A DNA stretch of 64,000 nt, from the NCBI GenBank assembly GCA_000349905.1, contig KB722748.1:186001-250000 (forward strand). Direction: 5' to 3'. Both the position numbers and the translations under genes were made by a program. The DNA is from Volvariella volvacea V23. Taxonomy: Eukaryota; Basidiomycota; Agaricomycetes; Agaricales; Pluteaceae. The notes under the pieces are model-generated. The model worked only from the letters and a program-made list of their open reading frames with translations, was not told the DNA's origin and did no database searches. Shown in pieces: positions 1 to 14,546 of this stretch. How positions within the stretch are numbered: position 1 is the first letter of the stretch; every line of letters begins with the position of its first letter.

Positions 1-1232
1 CGTATAAAGATGCAGGCAAGGCAGTGGACGAGTCACCGCTAGTCAGCCATTCCTTGAAGAGTTCTCCGAAGAGCTTGGCGCAATCGAATCTCCTTCCGAC
101 TTGCTTGATATGATTTTCTAATGCTTCGACCCACGCATCGACTGCATTTTCTCCTGCTCCAGAGGTTACTACAAGGATCCAGAGATGGAGGTATATTAGG
201 GTCTCGCTCGTCGATCCAGTGTCATGAACGGGCTAATTTTATTTTTAACTTATTATCATTATTCCCATAGACGCTCGTTATAGACGCCTAGAATATCATT
301 ATTAATTTCACTTTCTTTTATTCCTTTACCAGATTAGTCAGCATGATTAGATAGGATGATTACGTATCAAGTACATTCCCAAATGGCGGTCACCTCCAAA
401 AAGATATGAACTGGTTAGCAAATAACCAAGGGAGACCGTTAGGCATATGACCCATAGAATGTACTAGAAACATGTGTCATGATTGTGCCATAGCATGCAA
501 TCATCATGCAAGTATTAGCATAATGGTCTGTGCGTAGATAGTTGAAATATCTATAAATACTAGAGCTAGCTGGCAGGTAGCTCCCCAGTTCTGATCTGGT
601 CTTTACTGCCCTTGTTGAGCTGCACAGCCTAAGCACTCCAGTACCTTTACTCTGACAACTGAGACATACACTCATTACAATACAAGTACTTATAGTGGTA
701 AACAGATCATCATTAATCTTTCCTCTTATCTGGTTGTTGTGGAGTGAGATGCTTTGCACACATCTGCCAACCACTGTGTATCGTTTCATATGGATGGCTT
801 AAGGCCTGTTCCCTATTGAGGGTAGAGTCTGTCTCTTCATTCCTCTTATTTATTTTGTGATGCTATTCATTGGGGTTGGCGAGCACTCGACATGGTCACT
901 GACATCCAGGTGAAATACATACCGTCGAAAATGAGATCAAGCACAGCTTGCATGACCCACCTACTGAGATTTCTGAAGATGTATTTCCTGTTGATGACAT
1001 CACCACTGGTGATTGACCCCAATCCCTTCCATTTCTCAATGTTTTCCGCCAAGCGCTCCACTTTGCATATAGCATCAAGCGGCAGGGCACCTGCAATAGT
1101 AGATGGGGACGAGGTGGGTGCATGCAGCTCAGCTAGTACTGAGGCAGTATGCTTTTGATAGTCCAGACGCTGATTTTCTAGCTCCTGGAGCTTGATAGAA
1201 GTGATGAAGTGAAACGTGTCGCTGAAAGACAT
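1..1232 (-). CDS. Conserved basidiomycete protein, N-terminal part (runs off the left edge)
   Basis: The first exon (1232 to 923) encodes about 103 residues beginning MSFSDTFHFITSIKLQELE, a helical, probably coiled-coil stretch. A donor GTATGT at 922 and an acceptor CTTGTAG ending at 169 join it in frame to a second exon (168 to 1) that reads ALENHIKQVGRRFDCAKLFG and continues past the window edge. The reading frame stays open across the join, which supports the splice. The intron would be about 754 nt, more than ten times the usual length here. I do not recognise the family with certainty. The N-terminus resembles the start of long conserved fungal proteins, possibly the rvt reverse-transcriptase-like genes, but the diagnostic domain would lie outside the window. 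Function is therefore unassigned. Confidence 0.5.
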
Positions 1233-1578
1233 TTTGGTGGGGAGCGAGTGCTGAGGCTAACCTCTCAGATTGCAGGCGTTTAAATAGCCAATTGCACCCC
1301 CACACTCGAGCTGCATGTACACCTGAGCTGGTACCGCATTTCTTGTCATGGCTACAAAATAAGTCGACCGGCAAGTTTATAGCACCGGATTTGATTCCAA
1401 GATTGCGATTGACTCCACTCAGGGCAGTATGGCTATGTTACTGCACGCGCGTGACACGCAGAGCGTCATAGTTCGTCAGACTCGGACTCCTGTCATGCGA
1501 TTGAACACCAACTTGAAGGCCTTTTGGGGCAATGTTGGTGAAAGGTAAGAGAGAATACAACCCTTGGTCGTTCCTTGA
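1233..1578. other. Intergenic spacer
   Basis: AT-neutral sequence between the minus-strand gene and the F-box remnant. It should hold the promoter of the gene on its left. No coding region or repeat is evident. Confidence 0.4.
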
Positions 1579-2661
1579 AACATGAAATCTAACTCTTCCG
1601 GTTGGGCCAGGAGGATACCAACTAATCCCGCCGTAAATACCCTCTCACCTGATGTCCTTGAGGACATTTTCCTGGTGCTGGCTTCTTCAGTCAACTGGAA
1701 AAAAAGGTACATGTCGCGCAGGTTTCACATGTCTGCAGATATTGGAGGGCTATAGCAATTGATTGCCCTCCTCTGGAACCGGTTCGAGTGGGGCGAACAT
1801 TTTCCTTCGCGGCCTGAGTCACGAAGCGTAGACTTATCACGGGTTTCCATACGGGAAGAACGCTGCCAGGGCGTACCTGCCCATCTGAAGCTCAGGATAA
1901 GATCAACCTCTCCAGGGAATTTCCTTTTTCCATGGAGCTCGAGGCTTTGTTCATTATCTCTGGAAGGACCGCCTCCCCACGTCATCTCATCCTTGCAACC
2001 ATACAAAAACAAGCACATCTCTCTCGATTCGCTCCTTGTCCCTTAAATGCGTATATCCCGCTTTTGGAAAAAGCATGGCGAGTGAACGGATCCATAGCCC
2101 AATGCTGTTAATAATGAACTGCCAAACCTCGAGGTGTTGCGGCTAGATCAATATGCACCCCAATGGGACCTCATTCTCCCATCCGAAAGAATCCGAGAGC
2201 TCGCTTTAACTAATATTCCATCAAGCAGCATTGACCATTGAAGAAGTTAGTCACCCACATCACGTTCCTCTAGTCATCCAACTCTTTTCCGATCCTTACG
2301 AGCTGAGTGCTTCGGGATCTCAGCCTTCAAGCCTTTCACCCAACCCTCAGACGAATGCCAAAGATGCCGGTGCCTAGGCTCTGACGATCCCCTACGACGA
2401 CTTATTACTTGAGTTCTTTCCCCAACCGTCGTTGTATCTTGCCTGGCGCTGAGGAGAATCTTGATTCACAACGAAGCACCGCATGTACCACCATCAACTG
2501 ATGCGCGTTTGGACCCCGCAATGTTACTTGTTGACCTACTAAAGAAGAGAAAAGATGCGGGGCAAAAACCGAATGTGTTGGACCTGAAAGGATGTATAGT
2601 TGGAGTGGAACAGGAACATATGGACCAACTGAGTGAGGTCGTAGGTCCTCCCATGGGCTGA
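1579..2661 (+). pseudogene. Decayed F-box protein gene
   Basis: The start reads MKSNSSGWARR and leads into an F-box-like stretch, NTLSPDVLEDIFLVLASS. A typical follow-on, VCRYWRAIAIDCPPL, appears after an intron-sized break. Downstream, leucine-rich-repeat-like pieces occur in changing frames (for example LRLDQYAPQWDLILPSERIR), separated by stops and frameshifts. The last open piece, about 66 residues, begins IHNEAPHVPPSTDARLDP and ends at 2661. No set of short introns that I could find restores one reading frame. F-box/LRR genes are a large, fast-turning family in agaricomycetes, so a dead member is unsurprising. A badly mis-modelled living gene is the alternative. Confidence 0.65.
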
Positions 2662-2858
2662 TTTCTAGCCCAAGTGTTGACTATAATTTGCTTCGCCGTG
2701 CAACTGCGAATATGCTGCAATCGTCACCTTTCGCAAAAATGGGGACCAAAAGTTATGCTTCCATCCGTGATCGAACTAAGTCGCAAAATGCCGGTCACGC
2801 TTCAAAACTGGTCAATGACGACATAGTGATACCCAAACCTCCGTCTTCACTAGTCAGA

Positions 2859-4335
2859 ATGTTTGCAGCAGCAGCGCAGAAAAAACTAGCTAGTTCCACG
2901 CGCTTTCCTCTTGAGACGAGAGTAGTTGGGGGTGTCCCCGTCTCAGAAGTTGGTGCAGGATTAATGACGCTATCTGCCCTCTATAACGATCCTGCAACAA
3001 CAAGGACGGACGAAGAACGATTCAGGGTATTTGGAAATAACCAATCTGTAACGACTCAAACCTGACCCCACGAAAGTTTCTGGATGCACTGTTGGAGAGT
3101 GGATGCAATTTCTGGGATACAGCGGATATCTATGGTGATTGTGAGGAGCTCCTTGGTAAATGGTATTAGTTTGACGGCGCATTCGTCTCCTGTGTTAGGT
3201 CTCACATCAAAGCCGTAGGTTCAGAAAGACAGGAGCCAGGAACAGGGTATTCCTTGCTACTAAGTTTGGCTTTACCAGTGATCCCAACAAGAAAATTAAT
3301 GCGTCGCCGGAGTACGTGAAGGAGGCAGCACGCGCTTCGTTGGAGCGTCTTGGTGTTGACTACATCGACCTATACTATGCACATGTAAGTCTGAGTTGCA
3401 TAGCACAGGGCGTAAAGCTTATACGTACTACCAGCGTGTCGACCCAACTGTCCCTATAGAGGTGAGTGGCCTTTAACCTTTACTCAGCTGGACTCACGAG
3501 ATACTCTCTAGCACACGGTGAGCGCCATGGCAGAACTTCTCAAGTAAGTTTCAATAGCAATATCGACCTGTATAGGTCATGACTTAGGTGTCGCTTCAGA
3601 GAAGGCAAAGTTCGCCATTTGGGATTGTCGGATGTGTCGGCAGAGACTCTTCGCAGAGCATACAAAATCCACCCTATTGCTGCTGTCCAGGTGGAATATT
3701 CACCTTTTACGTTGTCCATCGAGGATCCAAAAGTTGGCATCTTACAAGCGTGTCGAGAGCTGGGGGTGACTATTGTTGCTTATGCCCCCCTCGGTCGGGG
3801 TTTGCTCACAGGCACTATAGTATGTGGTGGTCATTATTGTTGCATGTTACTGCTAACACACATCAGCGTTCAACCGAGGATTTTCTGGAGAATGATTTTA
3901 GACGTACTGTCCCTCGGTAAGCCGTAAACATGTCTCTCGACTTGATATGCTAATCAAAAGCGGTCTAGGTACGCTCAACAAAACTTCCCTAGGATTCTTG
4001 AATTCGTCGACTTGTTGAAGGAATTGGCAAGACTTCACCAAGCCACCCCGGCTCAAATTTGTTTGGCGTGGGTTCTTGCTCAAGGCAGGGACATAATCCC
4101 TATTCCTGGGACAAGCAAAATCAAGGTTGGTATTCGCACATATAATGAGATTAACTTCTGAAGCACCGTACAGTATCTTCACGATAACCTCAAAGCAGCC
4201 AGGCTGAGGTTGTCCATGATCGAGTTGGCTGAGATTCGTCGAGCAGCTGAGACTTTAGAAAAGACTACCGGTGATCGATACAGTGTAGAGGACTTTCCCA
4301 CCTTGCTGGCAGACACTCCACCTCTAAAGGCTTGA
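2859..4335 (+). CDS. Aldo-keto reductase (AKR13/pyridoxal reductase-like)
   Basis: Probable cytosolic NADPH-dependent oxidoreductase of about 350 residues, spread over about nine exons. The catalytic tetrad is visible: Asp and Tyr in [11 protein letters not shown], Lys in FLATKFGF and His in DLYYAHRVDP. Family segments [43 protein letters not shown] and [12 protein letters not shown] follow in order. Introns join cleanly, for example exon ends near 3026, 3162 and 3384. The ATG at 2859 gives a normal family length. The frame is open further upstream to another ATG at 2712, which would add 49 residues of low-complexity sequence, so the start is uncertain. The 3' end faces the BBC1-like gene. 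The substrate cannot be read from the sequence. Confidence 0.88.
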
Positions 4336-4605
4336 CTCGCGCAGTGCCTTCTCAGATCGAGTGCACGCTGTGACCCGGAGGGTGGGCAGGCGTGGTGAAA
4401 CTGTACAATAGCATCGACGGTTGCGTTTGTACAATTGATATAGCTCATTCGCACGATTTACTAGCGCCGATTGCCTTACCTGATAATATGGCTCAAAATG
4501 TCCTCATGGTCATCATTAATAGGATTCTATTCCGTTGATCAATTAATGAGTATGCACATACTGACTTCAATGGATGGTCACAGAAAGCTCCACATTAGCA
4601 GATCG

Positions 4606-6666
4606 TTACTCCAATCGCAATAGCTTGTCATTCCCTTCTGGTGCCTCCACCACAAGTCCTGAGACGCCCAAATAACTCTCCATCCCAACAGGGCGATAGA
4701 CCCAGATCTCTCCTTCCTGCAGGCCTGTCAAGTCGAGTTCCTTCCTCTCTGGCAGACCCCCAGTGCTAACGCTCTGGTCGACAACAACCATGACACCATC
4801 AAACCTATCTGGTCTCAATTCCTGGCCATCACCCACAGGATCAAGCGGTACAAGATCCTGTACTATGATGGCCGTATGGTCGGGTGCGCCTAATGAGCGT
4901 GTTGACGTTCTTCGTCCACCGCTGGGCAAGATCGTTTCATTCACGATCTTGGCTCGTCGCCACTCAATAATATCACCCCTCCGCATACGATCATCTCCAC
5001 CCCTCCATCTCCCTACCATCTCCACCCTACCCCCAATCTTGCTGGCCTTTGCTTCATAAATCAGATGACCATGCGTCCTGCTGAGACTCCCGACCGGGGG
5101 AGGAACGTAATCGAATTCCTTGAAGTATTTGAGCGCTTCGGCGGCTAGATCCCAGCATTCTCCTCGTCCGCAGTATTCCCCTGATCCAGCATAGGATTCC
5201 GCGAATGAGGCGATGGTTTCGCCGTAGGTTTCGTGGGCGGTTAGTAGTTCTTCTCCTGATAGTGGTTCAGGACGGGGAAGGTATACTGCAGTTCGTTGCT
5301 CTTGTCCGAGTGGGTTGTAGGAGTTGGTAGAGTATTGAATTGTGCCCCAGAACATGCTCAGGTCTGCAAATAAGATACTCATATAGATTGTTTTGTTTGG
5401 GCCGACGGATTTCCAAGAACCTGTCCATGTTACATGCTTGCTGATCTCTGGATCTTTCAGTGGCGGTGGAAGGGACATGGTCGATGAATTGTACCATGCC
5501 TCGGACCAGGCCGTCGACGAGTGGAAGTAATATGCTAGGTCCAGCGCGGAGCTGCCGTGTTCTGAGGGAGGTGGATGGGAGAGTACCCAGTCCGATGCCC
5601 CCGAAGTAGCGATGTGGCCGCTCAAGTCTCTTGTTGGAGGGACGGAGGGAACTGGGAACTCTGCCGAGGGCGAAAAAGAAATACGTGTGTTTGAAAAGGC
5701 AATTGAACAAAGGGAGTTCACCTACTGATCGTGGGAGATGACCATGAACTTGCCTAGCATTATGACACCCTTTAGTGCAATCCAGAAACTTTGGTCAAGC
5801 ACAACTCACAGTGGTAGTGCGTCCTTCACCCGCCTGCGCCTCGCTTTGACTCGGCCCAATGGTGACGTTTAAGTGTCTCGAAAAGAATTCATCCAACCAG
5901 CTGAAGAATACTTCTTTATCCTCCTGTGTCAAATTCCTCCAATCAATCCTCTGCGATCCTACATCAGAATTAGACCCTATTGTGTTGGTACGCGCGAAAG
6001 CGGGTCGACTCAAGTAACTCGGCGCAGGAGCAGCAATAGGAGCAGGGGACGATCCCGCAGACGACCCGGGACGTGAGGGCAGTGCTGGACTAGATACTGT
6101 TGCACTTCTTGAGAGATAACCGGGTCGTGCTTCGTTAACTATCGGAGGAGGACCTCCACGTACAGAAGCGCTCCGAGCTGGTGGGGGTGGCGGGGTACCA
6201 TTTGGTGCTGCGCTAGATATCGGGGGTGCGGTCCTAGGTGGTGGAGGTGGAGGTGGTGAAGATGTCGAATTGTTAAAGGCATTGATTCGTGAAGCGATAG
6301 ATGGCGGAGGCGCTGGGGGTGGATCTGGTGTGCCTGATGCCGATGCCGATGCTGGGGGACGACCTGGTGGTGGAGGTGGTGGAGGGAAACTAGAGCTTGC
6401 TGTCTGCCTCGGGGCGGGAGGCGGCGGGGGCGGTTTCTTGGAGTACGGGTCCCAGTTGGTTTTTGCTAGCGGAACACTGCACCCAAACTTTGGTCACTAT
6501 GTTCCAGAAGGCGATGTGCAGACACAGGGACAGGGCGCTGTGGCGTTCTTACGAACCTGGTATGACGGTCCCTGGTGTTCTGAATCTTCTCGACGCTGGC
6601 ATCTTTGGCCTTGATTGCCTTCTCCTTCAATTCAGCAACTAATTTGATAAAAATCTCGGTGGTCAT
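4606..6666 (-). CDS. BBC1/AIM3-like cortical actin-patch protein
   Basis: Protein of roughly 600 residues related to the fungal BBC1/AIM3 family, which acts with type I myosin and Arp2/3 activators at actin patches during endocytosis. The N-terminus MTTEIFIKLVAELKEKA followed by KDASVEKIQNTRDRHT is characteristic. A splice joins this to SVPLAKTNWDPYSKKP. The middle is a polyproline region with several PPPPPP runs (about 6050-6440), the usual ligand for SH3 and profilin domains. A 371-residue C-terminal exon (4606-5721) carries the conserved globular part (AYYFHSSTAWSEAWY, SMFWGTIQYSTNSYNPLG, CGRGECWDLAAEALKYF). The start at 6666 gives the conserved N-terminus. I see no SH3 domain, which yeast Bbc1 has, so this is closer to the Aim3-type architecture. 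Confidence 0.8.
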
Positions 6667-6945
6667 GCATATCTTATCTTTTTGATGGCTTACAGGACGG
6701 CATTGGGTGTTTAGGAGGTACAGGCAATGAAAGGGTATGCGGGGTAAGATGCTAAGCGATTCCAGAACTGCTGGTATTTGCAAGCTGGTATTTGCAAAAT
6801 GATGGCAAATAAAGCATTGTAGCCTCGTGGCCAATGAAAACTACATGAAATGCGCTACAAAATTAATGCACAACAGATGCACGATGGAAGCATCCTACAC
6901 TCCTACAGTACAGTACTCATGTCGAATGTGAAAGCTACCAGACTG
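6667..6945. other. Spacer between BBC1-like gene start and DIM1 end
   Basis: About 280 bp separating two genes on the same strand. It must hold the BBC1-like promoter and the DIM1 3' end. It includes a tandem duplication of about 15 bp (caagctggtatttg, near 6765-6795). No gene is seen. Confidence 0.35.
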
Positions 6946-8615
<1,670 letters not shown>

Positions 8616-11600
8616 TTTCGTATGCAATTAATCGTATTCAGACCCCCTCCAAAGCAATACCGAGGTCTGCACAATGGTTTTTCTGATGATGAGGGCTGGG
8701 GGAGTATATGGTTATGGGAGAAGAGGACCAAAAGGGAGGAGGGCCACCCGAGGAATACCCGGTAAATTGATTGGCTCCCACCATCATCTGGTCCTCGGAT
8801 TCAGACTTGTTGGCTTACCATCACCATCCCCATTCCCCAGGTTCGTTGTTGCCATACTCTCCATCCTTGGGACAATACGCGCCCCGTCGTTAGCTCAAAG
8901 GAGCATCAGTAACCCTAATACGCGATTATTGGCACCGAGTACTATTCATTTACTCTCACACATGGACACACGCATACACGCACGATTCACAATTGGGAAG
9001 GCTAAAGAAGAAGGGAAAGAGTCCATTATGATCACGACCGCCCTCAACAAACTCAATACTCTTCCCCGAACTCAAACCCGATTGGAAATGTAAAGTCAAA
9101 TCGGTAACGAAACGCGTCGTGTAGCAAAGGACCTGCACGCTCCTGATGATCATAATGAAAATGCGTAAGCACTCAATATCTACATAGAACACTTATTGCG
9201 AGGTAGCAGTTGGAATGGTTTCAGTATCCCATATGCATTAGTGTATCCCGCGGCCAGCGCCCATATCTCATGGCTCTAATCATAGCCAAGGGATTCGCAC
9301 TCGCTTCATGGCCTCACCAGGGCAAAACATCCATTTACTTGCTATCCGCAGCATTCCAATACGGTGCTTCTCTCTCTTCTCTGCTCAAACGTGGAGTCGC
9401 CTGCCGGTCCGTGAAATTGTCACAAAGATATGCATGTCCATTTCGGTGTTCATACTGCCCACGCGCATAACACCACTGTCACAAGGAACAAATCAGCACC
9501 TGCAACGTACAGTGTGTTGTGTATGTCTGGACATGCTGCAGGTCATTAGCACGGGAATACGGGTAGATGAAGGGTCCTTCGGATGTTATAGCCCCTACAA
9601 GTTAACCTACATAGTGAGCTTCTTTATACCCATCTTATCCCCAATTGCATCATCTATTATTGTGGCTAGGTGTTGGTGATTTCGGTGTGGCATGTTGGCG
9701 GAGGGCTCCCCCGGCCACTTTACCAAATATCTCACCCGCCACTGTGAGAGGCGTGGGGGAGGGGTCACGCTAGACAGCTCAGGCTGAAGGATGGATGCTC
9801 AAGACCGGCTGACCCTCTGTACCAACGGGAGGCATGCATCCCCTGATGATGCGCGGCCCCTACCCGAACCCTACGGGTCTATACCGTCGGATTTATCACC
9901 ACCATCAGAAAATACAATACAGTGACGGTAACGATTGATAGTGTTATAGCAAATCTTTCGGAGTTAATTACTTTACATCCAGGACTGATTCCTGGTTACG
10001 ATGATGGTCAGCTGGGCCCTCCGAGCTGGAGTCTGTGATCGCAGAGGTTGGGTGAATCTTGTCCCAAACCCACATCCATGTGCTCCTGGAGGTGCGAGTC
10101 ACACCGAGTAATGCGTGAAATGATAACAATAGATATACGGATGTTGATTATATGCCCGCAGTATGATACAGTACAATTAGCATCGGTAAGGCCTGATGGG
10201 GGTCAAGAAAAGCATGGCAATACGAACGAAGGCTCGAGGGATGATAGGGTAAATGTGATCGAAAATTAAAGGGACAGAGATGGACGAGGCTAGAGAAACA
10301 TGTGTGTACGAGTGAGAAACAAGGGGTCCAGGGCAAGAAGTGAAAGGAAGACCATGATGAGACAAAGGAGATGGCCAAGGAAGATTATCGACGCCCATAA
10401 CATAAGTCGGTCGCCGTTTAATACATGTGATAATCAAGGATGAACTCGACGCCACGACGGAACCGGACTCGCGTACGAGTATGGAGAAAATAGAATATAC
10501 CAGCTAGGGCCAGACTAGACGAGCGACGGACTTGAAACCTCCTTCTCACCGCCGCCGAATCCGCGTACACCCTATGCCCAACCATCTCCCCGCAGGAAGG
10601 ATGTTTAAGCAAGAGTAAAAGCGACGGGACGAGCAGGGAAGAAAGAGTGACAACAAAAAACTCCCACCCAAAAAAACCATCAGCCCAACACCACACCCTC
10701 TTGTCGCTCAATTTGTCCAATCCGACGTTTTCGCGCTTGTCAAAAGCCGTAAATGCCAACACCGCACCGCACGCCTCCCAAACTAAGAAATGGTATGACA
10801 ATTATTATGATGGTAATGACGATGATGAAACTGCAGGAACGAGACGGGGAAGAGGGGACCAGGGACCAAGGACCGAGAGCCAGGATAGATACCCGAAACG
10901 GGGACGAGGGGATTGAATACACGTTGTTACATAACACGCCAAATTAGTGGGATTGCTGGCGTGGTGGTTGACGATGCCATTTTAGGTTCTGTGTGCCCGG
11001 CAGTCGACATAAGGAATTTGAAACATATTTTGGATCTTTCTGTCTTCGGTGACGACCTAATGGCAAAAATAAATGAATGCGTTATCATTAAATTGGTGTC
11101 CCTTGCGGCTGTTTGACGGTGGAAAGGAATAAGGGAAGAGTGGGTTATGGGAGTTCCATGGAGGAACAAGGGAGACCGCGTCCTAAGGAGAAAGAGAACA
11201 GGGTGATCTCCAAGGGAAGCATGCGGGAGTTATAACATAATTGTCGCGTGACGATGCCGCTCCGCAGATTGATGATGACAACATGGAAAGTAGGACATCG
11301 AGGAGGGGTGGGAGCAAAGGGAAGGGACAAGAGAGGGGTTGGACAAACCTCAGGACAACCGCAATTCGTAGCGGTCTTATGTCTATGCTTAGTACTAGTC
11401 TTGCAGTTCTCTGACTTGCAGTCGTGGACCTCGCCGGTGTAATAGCGACCGTGGAAGTGCTATGACGCAGCGTCAGCACGTTCGCAATATGCGCTCGTCT
11501 AGCGTTGTCAAGGCGGGCAACTTACACCACATCCTCTGTAGAAGTCGCCAATGCTGGAGGAGAAGGATGGTTAGGCCCGGTAACAAAGACGGGTGAAAGG

Positions 11601-14546
11601 GACTTGCATTTCGTGCTTGCACATTTTGGTTAAGGATTAGGGTGTAGTGTAAAAAGAAGAGTGTAGCCTGTAGAGTGTAGGGTAGGATTATAGTGCACAC
11701 GGATGAAGTTCGCTGAGGATGAGTTGGGGCGTCGGAGGAGATGATGATGGTGCAAGATGCCTTATATACGGATTGGTTGGGACAAGATCGGACACTAAAG
11801 CGTTACGACTAATGTGAGATCAATTTCATAAAATAGGCATCAGGGTAAAGTGTTACCTTATACCGGCTTGAACTCAATTGAATATTAGCTTTCCAAGCGA
11901 CGTTGTGTATCACCGTGTAGTAAATCACCGAAGCTGGTCACGTCAAAGCAACGCAACAAAACAGCCAACAGCTTTTTCCGGTAAGGTTCCTCCGAATAGC
12001 ATGTGGATGCGCTTTTTCTCTTTCCCTTTGTTACGAGTCGCGTGTTCGAGACGGTCCGTCGCGCGGGCGGTGCAAGACACGAGATGCACGGGATCCAAGA
12101 TGAAATGAATTGATGCCGGAGGTATGGGAATGGTGGCCATCGAATCTCGCAGGTGCTGGTGGTGTCAACCCGGATGCTCATGGCAGAATGAGACCCGGGG
12201 AGGGGTGATCCAGGACCCAGGAGAGCCTAGTAGGGGGTCGGAACTGGGTCGGATGGGGGAGATAGAGAGAATGGAGGGGTGGGCAATTTGATGATGATGC
12301 AAGGAGGATGATCGCGTCTGGGCCCAATAGCTTGGACGGACCGCCACGCATCAGACACCACGGACAAGGGAAGGAAAATTCGCTATTGGGAGAAATGAAT
12401 TAGACTGGGCAGAAGTGTTTTAAAATTTCCGGAGGCCTGGTGGGTAGAGTGGCGGCTGTTGAGGCCTGTCTGAGAGGACTGCATAGCAATTGTTCGGCTG
12501 GGCGGCGAGACATTCTGCGTGTTTCGACGAGCTCTTGCAGAGCTCACATGCAGCCACTACGCTCGGCAAGGCAATTACGCCCATTGCATCATAACTCGTC
12601 CTCTGCCCGCCACGTGTGCGTGTCCCGAGAAATGACTTTGTTTGCAATCCACCGCCACGCGAAAACTGCCCAAAGCGGCAGATCAGCCTGGAAAGCACGG
12701 CCAAGCATGCGGCTTCCCTCGGATGCACAGGCGTTGACTGCAAGGGTTGTTGCCACTCTGACCATCGTCGTGAGGGGTGCATCACCCCGTTGGGAACCAG
12801 ATCCCAGATTCCACCTTTGGTCCCGGACCTGTTTCGTCTCTCCTGGATCTTGCCTGCCCGTCTCCTGTCCGTGGTTGTCGTGTCAGCCGCGATCAGGTGA
12901 GCTCTGCAGAGCCAGAGATCGCACCACTCTCACGATGTCGGTCCCAAGGTTGTGACCAATGAACGCAATATCACAGCTCATCAAACCGCCACGGTGCGGT
13001 GATGCGACCCCACTGGACCTGCTTTAACCGTAACTAGAAAGCAGGGAGAATCAGATGTGTGCGCGGAGACGGCGGATCCTTGGTGATTATAAGGAGCATT
13101 TGCGCTGCTCAGATCTCTCTGGGAGACCCGAGGTTCGCGATTGCAATTTCACGCGCAACGGGTGGTAAGCAGATCGGGAGATGACCAGTTTTAAAACTTT
13201 TCATGGCCGAGATGGCGTGGGTGCGCATGGCGTTTGGGTGCGCCTGGCCATGGATATACGATTCAGCATCGACGCGGCTGGTGGTTAGGTTTGATAACGG
13301 GCGGAAGGAAGGTTTGGGGCGTGAGAGCAAGATGTTGCAACCCTTGTTGCAAAATGAGCTTCAGCTGGCCAAGTGCCGTCACAGTTAAGACGTAAGTCCC
13401 TCGATTTTTCAAACTGCGAAGTGTAAGCTCTTGTGCTACCGTTCAAGTGGACCTCGTTTCACGATGGGTAGTGTTTAATGAGCACTCCAGCTGCGCGCGC
13501 GTACAGGAAGATGTAAGAGGGTCCTTGTCAAAAGGAAATGAATTGTTATCTCCGTTGGAGATTAGGGCGTTACAGGGATGTGTTCGAGATGGCACTCCGA
13601 CAAACTTACTCTAAAACGCTCTGCCCTTGCTTTGATTTACTACTACGGCTGCTGCAAATGGAGTAAATCAGATACCCAGGTCTACTGCTGCGCCAGTCAG
13701 GTCATCAAGTGTGATGTCGTGCAACCGATCCGTTTCTCGGTCCGGAATCTAGAGTGGCCACATCCGAGCTTCAAGTTGTCAGTGTTGGCGCGAGAGATGT
13801 GGGGGCATGTGTACAATTTGGGCATCAGCGCGGCGATAGTTGGGGTAGTGGTTCTCAACGACACCTTGATATAAGAGAATAGGGGAGGGTTAGCTCGAGA
13901 AAGATGATAGCACATGCTCAACGACACCTGATAGCACTCATCCTCAGGATTGATCGATTTGCTGGGTTCCGTTCCAGGTATGTTGGTCTAATACTGGTTA
14001 CGCGATAGCGCACACTCTCCAGTGCGTATAGTACCCATAGATTGTGTCTTTCCATCATTCTTATTGCATCTTGTTCTCTGGAGCATCGTTGTTGAATCCT
14101 CAAAGGTTATTCGCACTTAGGCACACGAGGGGTTCAATCCAGCTTGCGAAACAGATGAACATATATGCATTGGTTAGTCTAGGTGTGTCAACATATAAGA
14201 CTTGAGTTGAGAGTGGCGATGTAAAAGTAGGTCATACAGGTCGCGTTGTTGGAAAGAGACATAGCTAGTAGGAGTAGAAATGAAGAGTCAAGCATACAAT
14301 ATCGCATATCCACGCTGACAAACCGGGGACAGGTTATAACGAAGGGCAGCAGATGATTTGTGGTATGATGCAGTTGGGGAACGACGATGAACGGAGAAGA
14401 CAGTAAAGGGAGTAGAAGGGAGAGAGCGTATGAGTATGTATCGTGGTTGTCATCGCCTACGAAGCAGGAAGGGCGCTCGTTAGGACACTCAACAGGTGAC
14501 AGAAGAAACAAGACTCTGACCAGACTGTCTATTGAACAACCCAGTC
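8616..14546. other. 5.9-kb stretch without a supported gene
   Basis: Open frames here are short, and both strands show overlapping ones of similar length, as expected for non-coding DNA. The longest (171 codons, plus strand, 12440-12955) has overlapping competitors, no recognisable motif and no splice continuation. I saw no tRNA, rRNA, snRNA, transposase or reverse transcriptase signature. Purine-rich stretches near 8690-8760, 10790-10910 and 11160-11340 are the main compositional feature. The stretch could be an extended regulatory region, could hold long non-coding transcripts, or could be old transposon debris beyond recognition. Confidence 0.45.

Noticed and set aside
190..860. Transposon inside the long intron
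   Set aside because: I could not find terminal inverted repeats, a target duplication or coding capacity. It remains only a possibility in the findings.
4763..5059. Plus-strand frame inside the BBC1-like C-terminal exon
   Set aside because: It is the antisense shadow of a conserved 371-residue coding exon.
12440..12955. 171-codon plus-strand open frame
   Set aside because: No motif, no splice partners, and overlapping frames on both strands are similarly long, which fits GC-rich non-coding DNA.
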